Program-made: the position numbers and the translations under genes
The notes under the pieces: model-generated
What the model was told of the DNA's origin: nothing
What the model saw: the letters and a program-made list of their open reading frames with translations, nothing else
The model's database searches: none
Assembly: GCA_947581745.1 (NCBI GenBank)
Contig: CANPVW010000247.1
Location: 1 to 29,443 of the forward strand
Origin: Candidatus Benthicola azotiphorus
Lineage (GTDB): Bacteria > Gemmatimonadota > Gemmatimonadetes > Palauibacterales > Palauibacteraceae
DNA: 29,443 nt
Direction: 5' to 3'
Shown: piece after piece, positions 15,091-23,230 of the stretch
Layout: each line of letters opens with the position of its first letter
How positions within the stretch are numbered: the first letter of the stretch is position 1

Positions 15091-15168
15091 GTTCGCACGC
15101 TTCGCGTGCTCAATGTCTCAGCGCTTCGCGCTTCGACGGGGTTCGCACGCTTCGCGTGCTCAACGTCT
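15091..15168. repeat. Tandem palindromic repeats between the sigma-factor and DUF3108 genes
   Basis: Two 28-bp copies (15091-15118 and 15141-15168) differ at one base and are spaced exactly 50 bp apart. Each holds a perfect hairpin, GCACGC-TTC-GCGTGC (15095-15109 and 15145-15159). A third hairpin with the same TTC loop, AGCGC-TTC-GCGCT (15120-15132), lies between them. A partial copy, GTTCGCACGC, occurs at 15204-15213. The layout resembles REP/BIME-type extragenic palindromes. No gene is visible in 15056-15294; a TATATT at 15241-15246 could be a -10 for the DUF3108 gene. Confidence 0.75.
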
Positions 15169-15294
15169 GCTCGCCACGATCGCAGGAGGTCAGACGACGA
15201 CAGGTTCGCACGCATTCCGGCAGCGGTGTCTGGTTTTAGCTATATTGTGGTATGCAGTATGGGCACGCACGCCGTCCTCCTTCAGAAAGTCACC

Positions 15295-16158
15295 ATGACT
15301 CGCCGGATCACGAAGGGACGGTGCCTCCGCGCGCCTGCAGTGCTTGCGACCCTCCTCGCCGCGGCCATCCCGGCACCGGCACGCGGCCAGGGCTCGGCCC
15401 TGATCCCGATGGAGGTACTGCCTGACGAGCCAGCCTCCGGGACCGCATGGAGTTTCGCCCCGGGCGAAACGTCCACTTACAGCGTCGCCTTCGGACGCTT
15501 CAAGCTGGGGGAAGCCCGTCTGAGTGTGCAGGACATCGAGACCATCGACGGGCGCGAAGTGGTCCGGACTTCCTTGCAGGTCGAGGGCGGGCCGCCCTTC
15601 TACCGGATAGAGAACGATTTCTCGAGCTGGATCGACACGGGGCGCTTTCGCTCCATCCGCTTCGAGAGAAGAATCCGGGAAGGTCCCAGACGATTGAGGG
15701 ATCGATACGAGCTGGATCCGGTCGCGGGAGTCTTTACCGCCGAAAGCTGGTCCGAGGAGCTCGAATCCTACGAGCCGTCCAGATTCGAGGATGGCGGCCC
15801 CATGCCCGAGGACGCGATCGACGAGATCGCGTTCCTCTTCCTGGTGCGGACGCTGATTCTGGATCCGGGAGACGAGAGTCGGATGGAGCGGTACTTCAAG
15901 CCGCAGTCGAACCCGATCTCGGTTCGAGTTCTGGGTCGCGAGGAGATACGTGTGCCAGCCGGACGGTTCAAGACGATCGTCGTGGAGCCGATCATCCCGG
16001 AGCTCGAAGTGTTCCGCGCGGACCGGAAGCCGCGTGTCTGGATCTCGGACGACGAGCGCCGGATCATCGTGAAGGTACAGACGAATGCCACCATCGGAGC
16101 CGTGGCCCTCAACCTGACGGATTACGATGCGGGGGAGGCCCTGGCGGTCGTACCGTAG
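15295..16158 (+). CDS. DUF3108 domain-containing exported protein
   Basis: The 287-residue protein begins MTRRITKGRCLRAPAVLATLLAAAIPAPARGQG, a signal peptide ending near residue 32. The mature sequence FAPGETSTYSVAFGRFKLGEARLSVQ is the standard opening of DUF3108 proteins: a lipoprotein-carrier-like beta sheet in which strands alternate with F-x-W-I-D, RFERRIREG and EIAFLFLVRTL. Near the end, the VLGREEIRVPAGRFKTIVVEPII segment and PRVWISDDERRIIVKVQTN complete the fold. The role is unknown; it may handle lipids or polymers in the periplasm. ATG 15295 is used; an in-frame ATG at 15259 would add 12 residues before the signal. Its last 37 bp overlap the convergent kinase gene. Confidence 0.85.
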   Translation: MTRRITKGRCLRAPAVLATLLAAAIPAPARGQGSALIPMEVLPDEPASGTAWSFAPGETSTYSVAFGRFKLGEARLSVQDIETIDGREVVRTSLQVEGGPPFYRIENDFSSWIDTGRFRSIRFERRIREGPRRLRDRYELDPVAGVFTAESWSEELESYEPSRFEDGGPMPEDAIDEIAFLFLVRTLILDPGDESRMERYFKPQSNPISVRVLGREEIRVPAGRFKTIVVEPIIPELEVFRADRKPRVWISDDERRIIVKVQTNATIGAVALNLTDYDAGEALAVVP

Positions 16159-17750
16159 TCCCTGCGGTGCAGCATCCACCACTCCTTCGCCTTGCTCCGC
16201 GTCCACGGTTCGACTGAACAGGCGGCGAGTCGGGAATCCAGCTCCTCGGCCGTCTGTGGCCGGGCAGCGGGGTCCTTGGCCAGGCAGGCGAGGATCACCG
16301 CGTCGAGGTCCGCGGGGATCTCCATCTCGGTCCGACGGGATGGCGGGATGGGCGCTTCCTGCACGTGTTTCAGAAGGGTGGCCACCGGCGTGTCGCCCGC
16401 GAACACCGGCTGACCGGTTAGCAGCCAGTACGCCACGCAGCCGACGGCGTACAGGTCGGCCCGGCCGTCGAGCTTTCCGTCGCCGAGCGCCGCCTCAGGG
16501 GCCATGAAAGCCGGCGTTCCGGCCACCACCCCGTCGCGGGTCAGGGCGGTGGCCCCGCCAGCCTTCCGGTCCGTCTCCTTCACGAGGCCGAAGTCCAGCA
16601 CCTTCACGTAGTCGAAGTCAGGTCCCAGTCGACAGATGAAGATGTTGGCGGGCTTGATGTCCCTGTGGATCAGCCCCCGCTCGTGAGCCTCTCCCAGGGA
16701 ATGACAGACTCCCCTGAGAATCGGGACGACCCGGCCGGCGGGCAGCGGCCCGTACCGTTCGACGAGAGTGGCCAGGTCAAGCCCATCCAGCAGCTCCATG
16801 ACGTAGTAGAACGCTCCGTCTTCGGTGATGCCGAAATCGTAGAGATCGACGGTGTGCGTCGAGCCGAGGCCGGCCGTCGCCCGGGCCTCCCTCTTGAAGC
16901 GCTCTTCCACGACGCGGGTGCTCGCTTCCTCTGCGCCGAGAGCTTCCGGCCGGATCAGCTTGATAGCCGCCGGACGGGCCAGCATCTGGTGCTCCGCAAG
17001 CCAGACGTCGCCCATCCCACCACGTCCCAGGAGCTCGGTCAGGCGGTAGCTGCCGACCTCCTGCGCCCGGGCGAGCCGTCGTCCGTACCGATGCACTCCG
17101 CGTGAGATGAGGACCGCGATGGCGGCACAGAGGTAGGTGCTGAACAGGTAATAGCTGAACATCGGTCCGAGCGGCACGTCCATCGCTGTGGCCCCCATCG
17201 TCCTGGCCAGCGCGATCACGACGATTCCGGCCGAAGCGGCCCCCAGCGAGGCAAGCAATGTCTTCCCCAGCGTGGTGGGAACGACGAGGGGAAACAGCAG
17301 AATCCAAACGCACTCCCACGGAATCCCGGCGTACGCGCCACGCACGGCGAGGCTCTGGATCCAGGCGTCGAATTGCCCGGCTTCCGGCCATACTCCCCAG
17401 ACGTTGGTCCACGCGATCCCGAACGCTCCCGCCACCTCGAACACGAGACCAAGGTCCAGCAGTGCCTCGGGCCGCAGACCTCCATACCGGGAAACGGCGT
17501 AGATCCCCAGACCCATCGCGATGCAGATCACGGCCACGGGCGTCGAGGGGTTTCCCGCCAGGTGGTGAAATTCCGAGGGGTGGAGAAGAAACGGGCCGAA
17601 GTAGGCCAGGAAGTACGTCCCGGCATAGATCAGCGCAGCCCACCCGAGACGCCTCGAGGCCCGGCTGAGTAGATCGGGTGGCAGCCCCGGCGGCACAGCC
17701 TCCGCCGCGTAGCGAAACCGCGGCGGGGCGGGAGTGGAGTCGTAGTTCAC
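16122..17750 (-). CDS. Ser/Thr protein kinase with N-terminal six-TM domain
   Basis: The 542-residue protein has an unusual order. The N-terminal 225 residues contain about six membrane helices (starting WAALIYAGTYFLAYFGPFLL; the last near FSYYLFSTYLCAAIAVLIS). A full kinase domain follows at about residues 232-505. Kinase motifs are the Gly loop LLGRGGMGDVW, AIKLIRPE with the catalytic Lys, HRDIKPANIF (catalytic loop), DFGLVK (metal binding), the activation segment ending GTPAFMAPE, and DLYAVGCVAYWLLTG. All key residues are intact, so it should be active. Most bacterial PknB-type kinases have the kinase first and then a single TM. It starts at GTG 17750, overlapping the flavodoxin stop by 4 bp, which links it functionally to that operon. 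Substrate and signal are unknown. Confidence 0.92.
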   Translation of the reverse strand: MNYDSTPAPPRFRYAAEAVPPGLPPDLLSRASRRLGWAALIYAGTYFLAYFGPFLLHPSEFHHLAGNPSTPVAVICIAMGLGIYAVSRYGGLRPEALLDLGLVFEVAGAFGIAWTNVWGVWPEAGQFDAWIQSLAVRGAYAGIPWECVWILLFPLVVPTTLGKTLLASLGAASAGIVVIALARTMGATAMDVPLGPMFSYYLFSTYLCAAIAVLISRGVHRYGRRLARAQEVGSYRLTELLGRGGMGDVWLAEHQMLARPAAIKLIRPEALGAEEASTRVVEERFKREARATAGLGSTHTVDLYDFGITEDGAFYYVMELLDGLDLATLVERYGPLPAGRVVPILRGVCHSLGEAHERGLIHRDIKPANIFICRLGPDFDYVKVLDFGLVKETDRKAGGATALTRDGVVAGTPAFMAPEAALGDGKLDGRADLYAVGCVAYWLLTGQPVFAGDTPVATLLKHVQEAPIPPSRRTEMEIPADLDAVILACLAKDPAARPQTAEELDSRLAACSVEPWTRSKAKEWWMLHRRDYGTTARASPAS

Positions 17751-18355
17751 CTGTAGCGCTTCGCCACGCTGGCGACTCTCTCGCCCAGCATCCGGGCGCG
17801 AGCCAGCTCTGCGTCATCCAGGCCCGGGCTGTCCGGTCCCGTCGTCGCTCCCACGCCGAAGCCGCCGAACTGCGCGTTCCCGTCCGTATAGTGCGGCCCG
17901 ACGACGACCATTCCGTTGTTCAGCATCGCGGTGAGGATCGACAGCACCACCAGACCCTTGCCGCCGCCGTCTCCACCCCCGGTGGCGAAAGCGCCTCCCA
18001 CCTTGTCTCCGAGAAACACCTGGTATTCGAAGAACCAGTCGTCGATGAACTGCTTCACCGGCGTGGCGATCGTCCCCCACCAGGTGGGCGATCCGATGAG
18101 CAGCGCGTCCGCCTCCACCAGGTCCGCCTTCTCCACCTCGTCCACCGACTTCAGAGTGACCACGGCGCCGGGGACGCTTCGAGCACCTTCCGCCACCGCC
18201 TCGGCCATGGCCTTCGTGTTTCCGGTCATGCTGTGGTAGACGACGAGCACCCGCACCGTGTCGGCGGAGGCCCATCCGGGGTCCGCGGAAGCATCTCCGA
18301 CCCAGCTGACGGAGAAGACGAGAGTCGCGACAGCCGTCGCCAGCAGCCTGTTCAT
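17747..18355 (-). CDS. Flavodoxin/WrbA-like FMN protein with a signal peptide
   Basis: The 202-residue product has a flavodoxin-like fold after an N-terminal export signal (MNRLLATAVATLVFSVSWVGDASA, cleavage near residue 24). FMN-binding loops are visible: VYHSMTGNTKAMAEAVAEGA (phosphate loop), GSPTWWGTIATPVKQFIDDW, and FATGGGDGGGKGLVVLSIL. A C-terminal part with VVVGPHYTDGNAQFGGFG and ATTGPDSPG resembles NAD(P)H:quinone oxidoreductases of the WrbA group. Export is unusual because flavodoxins act in the cytosol; the FMN would have to be loaded before Tat export or after Sec export, and no clear twin-Arg motif is present. The gene overlaps the esterase stop by one base (TGATG) and the kinase start by four, so all three are translated together. 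Confidence 0.85.
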   Translation of the reverse strand: MNRLLATAVATLVFSVSWVGDASADPGWASADTVRVLVVYHSMTGNTKAMAEAVAEGARSVPGAVVTLKSVDEVEKADLVEADALLIGSPTWWGTIATPVKQFIDDWFFEYQVFLGDKVGGAFATGGGDGGGKGLVVLSILTAMLNNGMVVVGPHYTDGNAQFGGFGVGATTGPDSPGLDDAELARARMLGERVASVAKRYR

Positions 18356-20115
18356 CAGTACCTCCAGCTCGTGAGGTCCGCTCCCGCCGGAGCGGATTGA
18401 CGAATGCGCTCCAGGATGAGAGGCAGATACATCGTGTTGTAGCGGAGACGCGAGATCGCGTTGGAGTTTACGTGATCGCCGTTCCAGCAGTGCTCCGCCC
18501 GGTCACCGTAGTCCACTACGCCGGCGTAGTAGGGGTCCGTGGTGCTCTCGAGGAACTCCTCCATCAGGTACGCGGCATCGTTCAGGTAGTAGTTGTCCAT
18601 GTCACCGGCGTAAATGTGGATCTTGCCGACCAGGCTGGGCCCGATCTCGGCCCAGTCCCGCTCCAGGATGTACCGCAGGTCGTAGTTCTCCTTCCAGTAC
18701 TCGGCCACGGCGCTGTCGATCTGTCCGGTCCGCTTGTCCCACAGGCGCTGCGGGTAGCCGTCGTCGCCTTGCGGCGAGTACGTGGCTTCCCAGATGTCCC
18801 ACTGCCCGCCGGAACGGCTCTTCGTTCCGCTCACGAGCTCCAGGTGGTTCTCGTTGCGCACCGTGTAGGCGATCCGCCCCAGCCAGTCACGGTGCGCGGG
18901 GCGCTCGATCCTCCCGAACGGTCCGATGTCGAAGTAGGCGTTCTCGTTCTCGTAGATGTTCACGAGCTCGTACGCCCGGAAGTCGATCGGATCGGGACAC
19001 GCCGCGAAGGCCCCGTTGTACTCGTCCGGGTAGAACACCTGCACCGCCAGAGCTTCCCAGCCACCCGTCGACCCGCCGTACGTGAAGCGGGCCCAGCCCT
19101 CGCCGATTCCCCTGAACTGTTCCTCGATGTACGGAATCAGCTCGTAGGTGAGGGCGTCTCCCCACGGACCCTGGCTGGCCGAGTTCACGGCGTACGAATC
19201 ATCGTAGTACGGCGTCGGGTGCTGGATCTCGATCGCCAGGAAACGCGGAAAGTCGGGCGAGATCCACCGTTGATACAGATCGTACGCCTCCTGCTGCACG
19301 ATCCGGTTGTAGCACTCGAGGCTGAAGCGCTCGCTGTACTGGCATTCGAGGTCGGGGTCGGGCGGCTCGGTGCGAAACCCGCCGAAATCGGACGGGAAGT
19401 GACCGTGGAACACCATCAGCGGGTACCTCGCTTCCGGGTGCTCGTCGAATCCCTCCGGCACCAGCACGTGGGCCCCCACGTACATATCCCTGCCCCAGAA
19501 CCTGGACAGCAGCTCGCTCCTCATCCGCACGTGCCGGATGTACCGAGTGTCTTCCGGCGGATCGATCTCCGGGATGACCTGGTCCAGCATGATCTCGATC
19601 GTAGCCGAGCGCGCCGGATCGATTCGCACGGTTCGCGGCGTCGAGTAGAGGTTGCCGGGCTTGCGGTTCCACTGCTGCCCTTCCCCGCGGTCCGGCGGCA
19701 GCTTCACCGTGTGTCCGCTGGCCAGCTCGTAGGTCTCGTACAGGTTCAGAACGGCCTGGACCGTGTACTCGCCGGCCGGCAGCTCGGACAGCCGCTCGAG
19801 CGGATGGCCGAACGCCTCACCGCCGATCACCGCTGCATCGCCGGCCACCCAGCCGTCCACGTCCAATCCGAACCCCTGCGCGCTGCGCGCCGGCTCGGAT
19901 CGCAGCTGGAATCGGGGCTCGGACTCGCTGTCCGCCGCGATGACGAGAATGACGCGTCCATCCAGCGGTCCGGGCCGCAGCTCACCGTCGTATCGAACGG
20001 CGAATTTCAGTGGACTCGCGGCATCATTCGTCTCGCCGGTGGGCGTGCAGGACGCGAACGCCGTCGCCAGCAGCAGAACGAGCGAGAACGGGATACGAGC
20101 ACGGGAGAGCGACAT
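18355..20115 (-). CDS. Lipoprotein alpha/beta hydrolase (esterase D-like)
   Basis: The product (586 residues from ATG 20115) starts with a lipoprotein signal, IPFSLVLLLATAFASC. An N-terminal beta domain (about residues 35-185, FAVRYDGELRPGPLDGRVILV) precedes a putative-esterase domain. Catalytic features are RFTYGGSTGGWEALAVQVFY with the nucleophile Ser near residue 349 (GxSxG), GDMDNYYLNDAAYLMEEF as the probable acid region, and AEHCWNGDH as the probable His region. YPLMVFHGHFPSDFGGF is the oxyanion strand of the fold. The substrate might be a peptide, feruloyl or sugar ester (unknown). GAGGTGA upstream supports ATG 20115 over GTG 20121. The gene is 35 bp downstream of the GT-C-like gene and overlaps the flavodoxin start by one base. 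Confidence 0.85.
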   Translation of the reverse strand: MSLSRARIPFSLVLLLATAFASCTPTGETNDAASPLKFAVRYDGELRPGPLDGRVILVIAADSESEPRFQLRSEPARSAQGFGLDVDGWVAGDAAVIGGEAFGHPLERLSELPAGEYTVQAVLNLYETYELASGHTVKLPPDRGEGQQWNRKPGNLYSTPRTVRIDPARSATIEIMLDQVIPEIDPPEDTRYIRHVRMRSELLSRFWGRDMYVGAHVLVPEGFDEHPEARYPLMVFHGHFPSDFGGFRTEPPDPDLECQYSERFSLECYNRIVQQEAYDLYQRWISPDFPRFLAIEIQHPTPYYDDSYAVNSASQGPWGDALTYELIPYIEEQFRGIGEGWARFTYGGSTGGWEALAVQVFYPDEYNGAFAACPDPIDFRAYELVNIYENENAYFDIGPFGRIERPAHRDWLGRIAYTVRNENHLELVSGTKSRSGGQWDIWEATYSPQGDDGYPQRLWDKRTGQIDSAVAEYWKENYDLRYILERDWAEIGPSLVGKIHIYAGDMDNYYLNDAAYLMEEFLESTTDPYYAGVVDYGDRAEHCWNGDHVNSNAISRLRYNTMYLPLILERIRQSAPAGADLTSWRY

Positions 20116-20150
20116 GGTCACCTCGCAGATGGTTGCAGTCCGTATCGTCC

Positions 20151-21971
20151 CTAGAAGAACTCCCGGAACAGTCGGTCCGTCGCTTCATCGAGCCCTTGCG
20201 AAGGAAGCGCCTGGGTGCGGAGCACGGGAAGCTCGCGCGCGAAGGCCCTGAGGTTCTCCTTGAACCTCGCGAACCGGGCCTCGTCCACGTAGTCCATCGC
20301 CGTCTCGTCGCCGATGAAGTTCGCGACGCTGCCCCACCCGCGGGCCGCCCCCCGCACTCCCGGCACGAGCTCGGGATGGTCGCCCTCCACCGCATAGGCG
20401 TACAGGAGGGTCGCGATCTGGAGTCTTCCGGCGTGCGCCTTCTGCACCACCATCCGCTCACGATGGGCGCGAATCTCGGCGACGTTGAACAACATCGTGG
20501 GGGGAGGAAACAGGTTCGGGACCGCGTTCTCGACCAGCCACCCGACCTCGCGCTCCATCACGTCGACGATCAGCGGATTGACCGCCGCCGTCCCTCCGGG
20601 GGCAGGCAACGTGACGATGGAGGTCTCGCGACTGCCGCCGTGATTCGTGACCAGCCCGGCGGCGGCGAACGCCGTCAGGAGGCTGTCGTCGGGAGGCACG
20701 GGGATCATGTAGACGAAGGCACCGGTGGAGATCGTGTCGGCCGGATCCACGGCCGGACGCACCTCGCCCCAGTGCCCCCATTCCTGGCGCACCGGCAGGA
20801 AGACGGACATGGCTCCGCACAGCGAATCGTAGTACGGCCGGAAGATCCGGCCCTGCAGGCTGTCCGCCTCGACCACGCTCGCCAGCGCCTCCGCTTCCTT
20901 CCAGTCGAGCTCGCGGGGGAATCCCTGGCCGGAGGCCCAGGCGGCCTCCACGGGAAGGCTGGGAATGGCGAACGGGTACAGCGTCGCCACCAGTGCGACC
21001 GTGCCGGTGAGCCAGTGCTGCGCCTCTTCGCCGGTGAAGCGGGTGAGGAACCACGCGACGAACACGCCGGCGATCGCGGAAGCGGCCACCGTGGACTGCA
21101 GGAAGAAGCGGAGGTCGTCCTGGAACAGCCACGCCAGGGGGGCCGCCGCCCACAGGAGCAGGAATAGACCCTTCTGCCGCCGCCAGATCAGCAACGCGAG
21201 TCCCGGGACCGCCAGGATGTACGTGAACAGCGCGATCGACCCCGCCACGTGGCCGCGCTGACCCGTGTACCAGTCGAGGTGGCGCAGGAAGTGCACGATG
21301 TAGGGCGACGCGAGAAGCACGGTCAGCCCGCCGGTGACCAGGAGCGCCTTCCAGCGGCGCGTCGTCACGCCGGCCAGGAGGATCCCCAGTCCGATCACCG
21401 GGGCCCCGCCCAGGTGTACGTAGGTGGTCAGGACTCCGAAGAGGATCGCGAGTCCGTATCTCTCCTCGAGGAAGAAGTAGATCGCCCACCCCGACAGGAT
21501 GAAGATCCAGCCGGAAGGCACGCCGACGAAGAAAGACGCGGCGGAGAACACGTTGCCGGTAAGCAGGGCGACGGCGAACAGCGCCGCACGGTCGCCGCCG
21601 AACTTCCGTGCGAAGAACCCCGTGGTGAATACGGCGGCAGCCCACTGCCCCACCGCGAGGACGGAGAAGGCGTGGATGTAGTCCCACCCTCCGCCCCCCA
21701 GCAGGCGTCCGAGCCCCGCGATCGCGTAATGCAGTGCGGGACCCTGCAGATTGGGGCGTCCGGTGGGGGCCCAGTTCAGGTAGTCCCACCAGTACGTTCC
21801 GTGCTCGGCGTACTGTCGGGCGAGCGAGATGTGATACCCGAGATCGTTGTCGGCGAAGTAGTCCCGGAGCATCAGGAGCAGCAGGATCCCGTGGAGCGCG
21901 ACCACGAGGGCGATTGCGCGGCGCGCCCCGCGTGAGTCGCGTTCGGCCTCGGGTACCAGGCTGACGCTCAT
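20151..21971 (-). CDS. Polytopic membrane protein, GT-C glycosyltransferase-like
   Basis: The 606-residue protein has about ten membrane helices in its first 345 residues and a soluble C-terminal region of about 260 residues. After the first helix (AIALVVALHGILLLLMLRDY) the loop reads FADNDLGYHISLARQYAEHG. The acidic DND (Asp41-Asp43) in the first external loop, followed by a H-x-x-x-A-R-x-Y-x-x-x-G helix, is the hallmark position of the GT-C fold (STT3/PMT/ArnT-like enzymes that use polyprenyl-phosphate sugars). The C-terminal part (LDWKEAEALASVVEADSLQGRIF...) has no family I know. GT-C membership is inferred from topology and this motif only; the sugar and acceptor are unknown. It follows the methyltransferase gene by 109 bp on the same strand. 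Confidence 0.65.
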   Translation of the reverse strand: MSVSLVPEAERDSRGARRAIALVVALHGILLLLMLRDYFADNDLGYHISLARQYAEHGTYWWDYLNWAPTGRPNLQGPALHYAIAGLGRLLGGGGWDYIHAFSVLAVGQWAAAVFTTGFFARKFGGDRAALFAVALLTGNVFSAASFFVGVPSGWIFILSGWAIYFFLEERYGLAILFGVLTTYVHLGGAPVIGLGILLAGVTTRRWKALLVTGGLTVLLASPYIVHFLRHLDWYTGQRGHVAGSIALFTYILAVPGLALLIWRRQKGLFLLLWAAAPLAWLFQDDLRFFLQSTVAASAIAGVFVAWFLTRFTGEEAQHWLTGTVALVATLYPFAIPSLPVEAAWASGQGFPRELDWKEAEALASVVEADSLQGRIFRPYYDSLCGAMSVFLPVRQEWGHWGEVRPAVDPADTISTGAFVYMIPVPPDDSLLTAFAAAGLVTNHGGSRETSIVTLPAPGGTAAVNPLIVDVMEREVGWLVENAVPNLFPPPTMLFNVAEIRAHRERMVVQKAHAGRLQIATLLYAYAVEGDHPELVPGVRGAARGWGSVANFIGDETAMDYVDEARFARFKENLRAFARELPVLRTQALPSQGLDEATDRLFREFF

Positions 21972-22080
21972 GCTCCCTCGGAGTGTGGGTTCGCGGACGG
22001 TGGCAGGTCGGCCACACGCGCCACAATGTGAGGGAAAACGCCGCCGGACGCACCCCGGGTCGCGGTTCGTACGGTCCTGC

Positions 22081-22815
22081 TCAACCGGGTTTCCGATACA
22101 CCGATACGTGATTCACGCTCGCCGCGGTGAACGGCTCCTCGCTCCACCCTCCCCACCGCTGCTCGAGCTCGAGCCCCGCCAGCCGGGCCATCAGGTCGAG
22201 TTCCGACGGCCAGCAGTACCGCGCCTGCAGCGGATAGAAGCGTGCCCCGTCCGCGGTCAGCGAGACGATCTTCGACCTGACGCCCTGGCGGACAGGATCG
22301 TGCAGGGTGGCCTCGACCCGTATCCCTTCATCGTCGATGGCGTGGACCGCGAACCGCTGACCGCGATCGAACCGGCCGAGGTCCGGCACGAAACACTCGA
22401 GCACGAACCGGCCTTCGGGCCGGAGATGGTCCGCCACGGTCTGGAAGCAACACACCTGGTCTTCCTGCTCGAGCAGCGAGAAGAAGGTGTTGAATACCAC
22501 GTAGACCAGCGAGAAGCGGTGTTCGAGCTCGAACGACGTGAAGTCGCCGATCGTGACCGGGATTCCCGACGCAGCCGCCTTGGAGCGCAGGCGGGCGACC
22601 ATGGCCTTCGACGCATCGATCCCGTGCACCGTGACGCCGGCCGCCGCCAGCGGTATCGCGATCCGTCCAGTTCCGATGCCGAGCTCGAGCGCGGGGCCGT
22701 CTTCGGCCAGCCCGCTCAACCGGTGTACGATCGGCTCGGGATCGCCGCCCGGATACCAGTCGTCGTACACGTCGGCGACCCCGTCTCCGTACGTGGATGC
22801 GTCGTAGTCGTTCAT
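22081..22815 (-). CDS. Class I SAM-dependent methyltransferase
   Basis: The 244-residue protein begins MNDYDASTYGDGVADVYDDWYP. It carries the SAM-binding motif I GPALELGIGTGRIAIPLA and motif II region VTVHGIDASKAMVARLRSK, followed by PVTIGDFTSFELEHRFSLVYVVFNTFFSL (post-I and motif IV) and LRPEGRFVLECFVPD (motif VI). This is the Methyltransf_25/11 type with a C-terminal beta region (ARFYPLQARYCWPSELDLMARLAGL). The acceptor is unknown. ATG 22815 is chosen because it begins the family-like sequence; a frame open to 22941 would add residues that do not resemble the family and cross the divergent gene start. It heads the minus-strand run toward the GT-C-like, esterase, flavodoxin and kinase genes. 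Confidence 0.88.
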   Translation of the reverse strand: MNDYDASTYGDGVADVYDDWYPGGDPEPIVHRLSGLAEDGPALELGIGTGRIAIPLAAAGVTVHGIDASKAMVARLRSKAAASGIPVTIGDFTSFELEHRFSLVYVVFNTFFSLLEQEDQVCCFQTVADHLRPEGRFVLECFVPDLGRFDRGQRFAVHAIDDEGIRVEATLHDPVRQGVRSKIVSLTADGARFYPLQARYCWPSELDLMARLAGLELEQRWGGWSEEPFTAASVNHVSVYRKPG

Positions 22816-22897
22816 CGTGGCACCGCCTGCAATGGGTTCCGGGAGCCTCCGGTCTCGTCGGGGGTTAAGATAAGGCAACCGACAGGCGGATGGAGCC

Positions 22898-23230
22898 ATG
22901 AATCGAGAGGAACAGGAAGCGGACGTGACCTTTTGGGCCAACGGGGTCGCCGAGGCACTCGACGAGAAGGAGCGGCCGGAGCTGGCCGCGGTCTTCCGGG
23001 CGCTCGCCCGGCGCGATGCGGTGGCTGTTCGGGCCGCGGTCGAGGTCTTCCCTCCTGCGATGCTGGAGGCCGTGGTCGAAATGGTCGAGCTGGAGCAGCA
23101 GGATCGAGCAACGGCCGGAGAGGAACACTCCGTCGAGATACTGGAGTGGCTCCGGCGCCTCGTCGCGCAGGTCGAGGACGAGCACCGGACGATCGACCTC
23201 GCGCCCCGGGACGCCGGGCCTGTTCAGTGA
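22898..23230 (+). CDS. Small helical protein, unknown function
   Basis: The 110-residue product begins MNREEQEADVTFWANGVAEALDE and is rich in Glu, Ala, Val and Arg, with no hydrophobic membrane segment. It looks entirely helical: ERPELAAVFRALARRDAVAVRAAVEVF and MLEAVVEMVELEQQDRATAGEE would form an acidic helical bundle. ATG 22898 has GGAG a few bases upstream. Its stop overlaps the GTG of the following flavoprotein gene by 4 bp (GTGA), implying coupled expression and perhaps complex formation. I recognise no family. The gene diverges from the methyltransferase gene with 82 bp between starts. Confidence 0.65.
   Translation: MNREEQEADVTFWANGVAEALDEKERPELAAVFRALARRDAVAVRAAVEVFPPAMLEAVVEMVELEQQDRATAGEEHSVEILEWLRRLVAQVEDEHRTIDLAPRDAGPVQ

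Noticed and set aside
15091..15213. Possible CRISPR array
   Set aside because: Only two full copies and one fragment, spacings of 50 and 63 bp, each unit is a hairpin with a TTC loop, and there are no cas genes.
18397..20154. A 585-residue open frame antisense to the esterase gene
   Set aside because: It mirrors codon bias of the esterase gene and shows no recognisable domain, while the esterase has a clear lipobox and catalytic motifs.
20458..22053. A 531-residue minus-strand frame in another phase of the GT-C-like gene
   Set aside because: Arg/Gly/Pro-rich with no membrane segments; the alternative frame has a coherent ten-helix protein.
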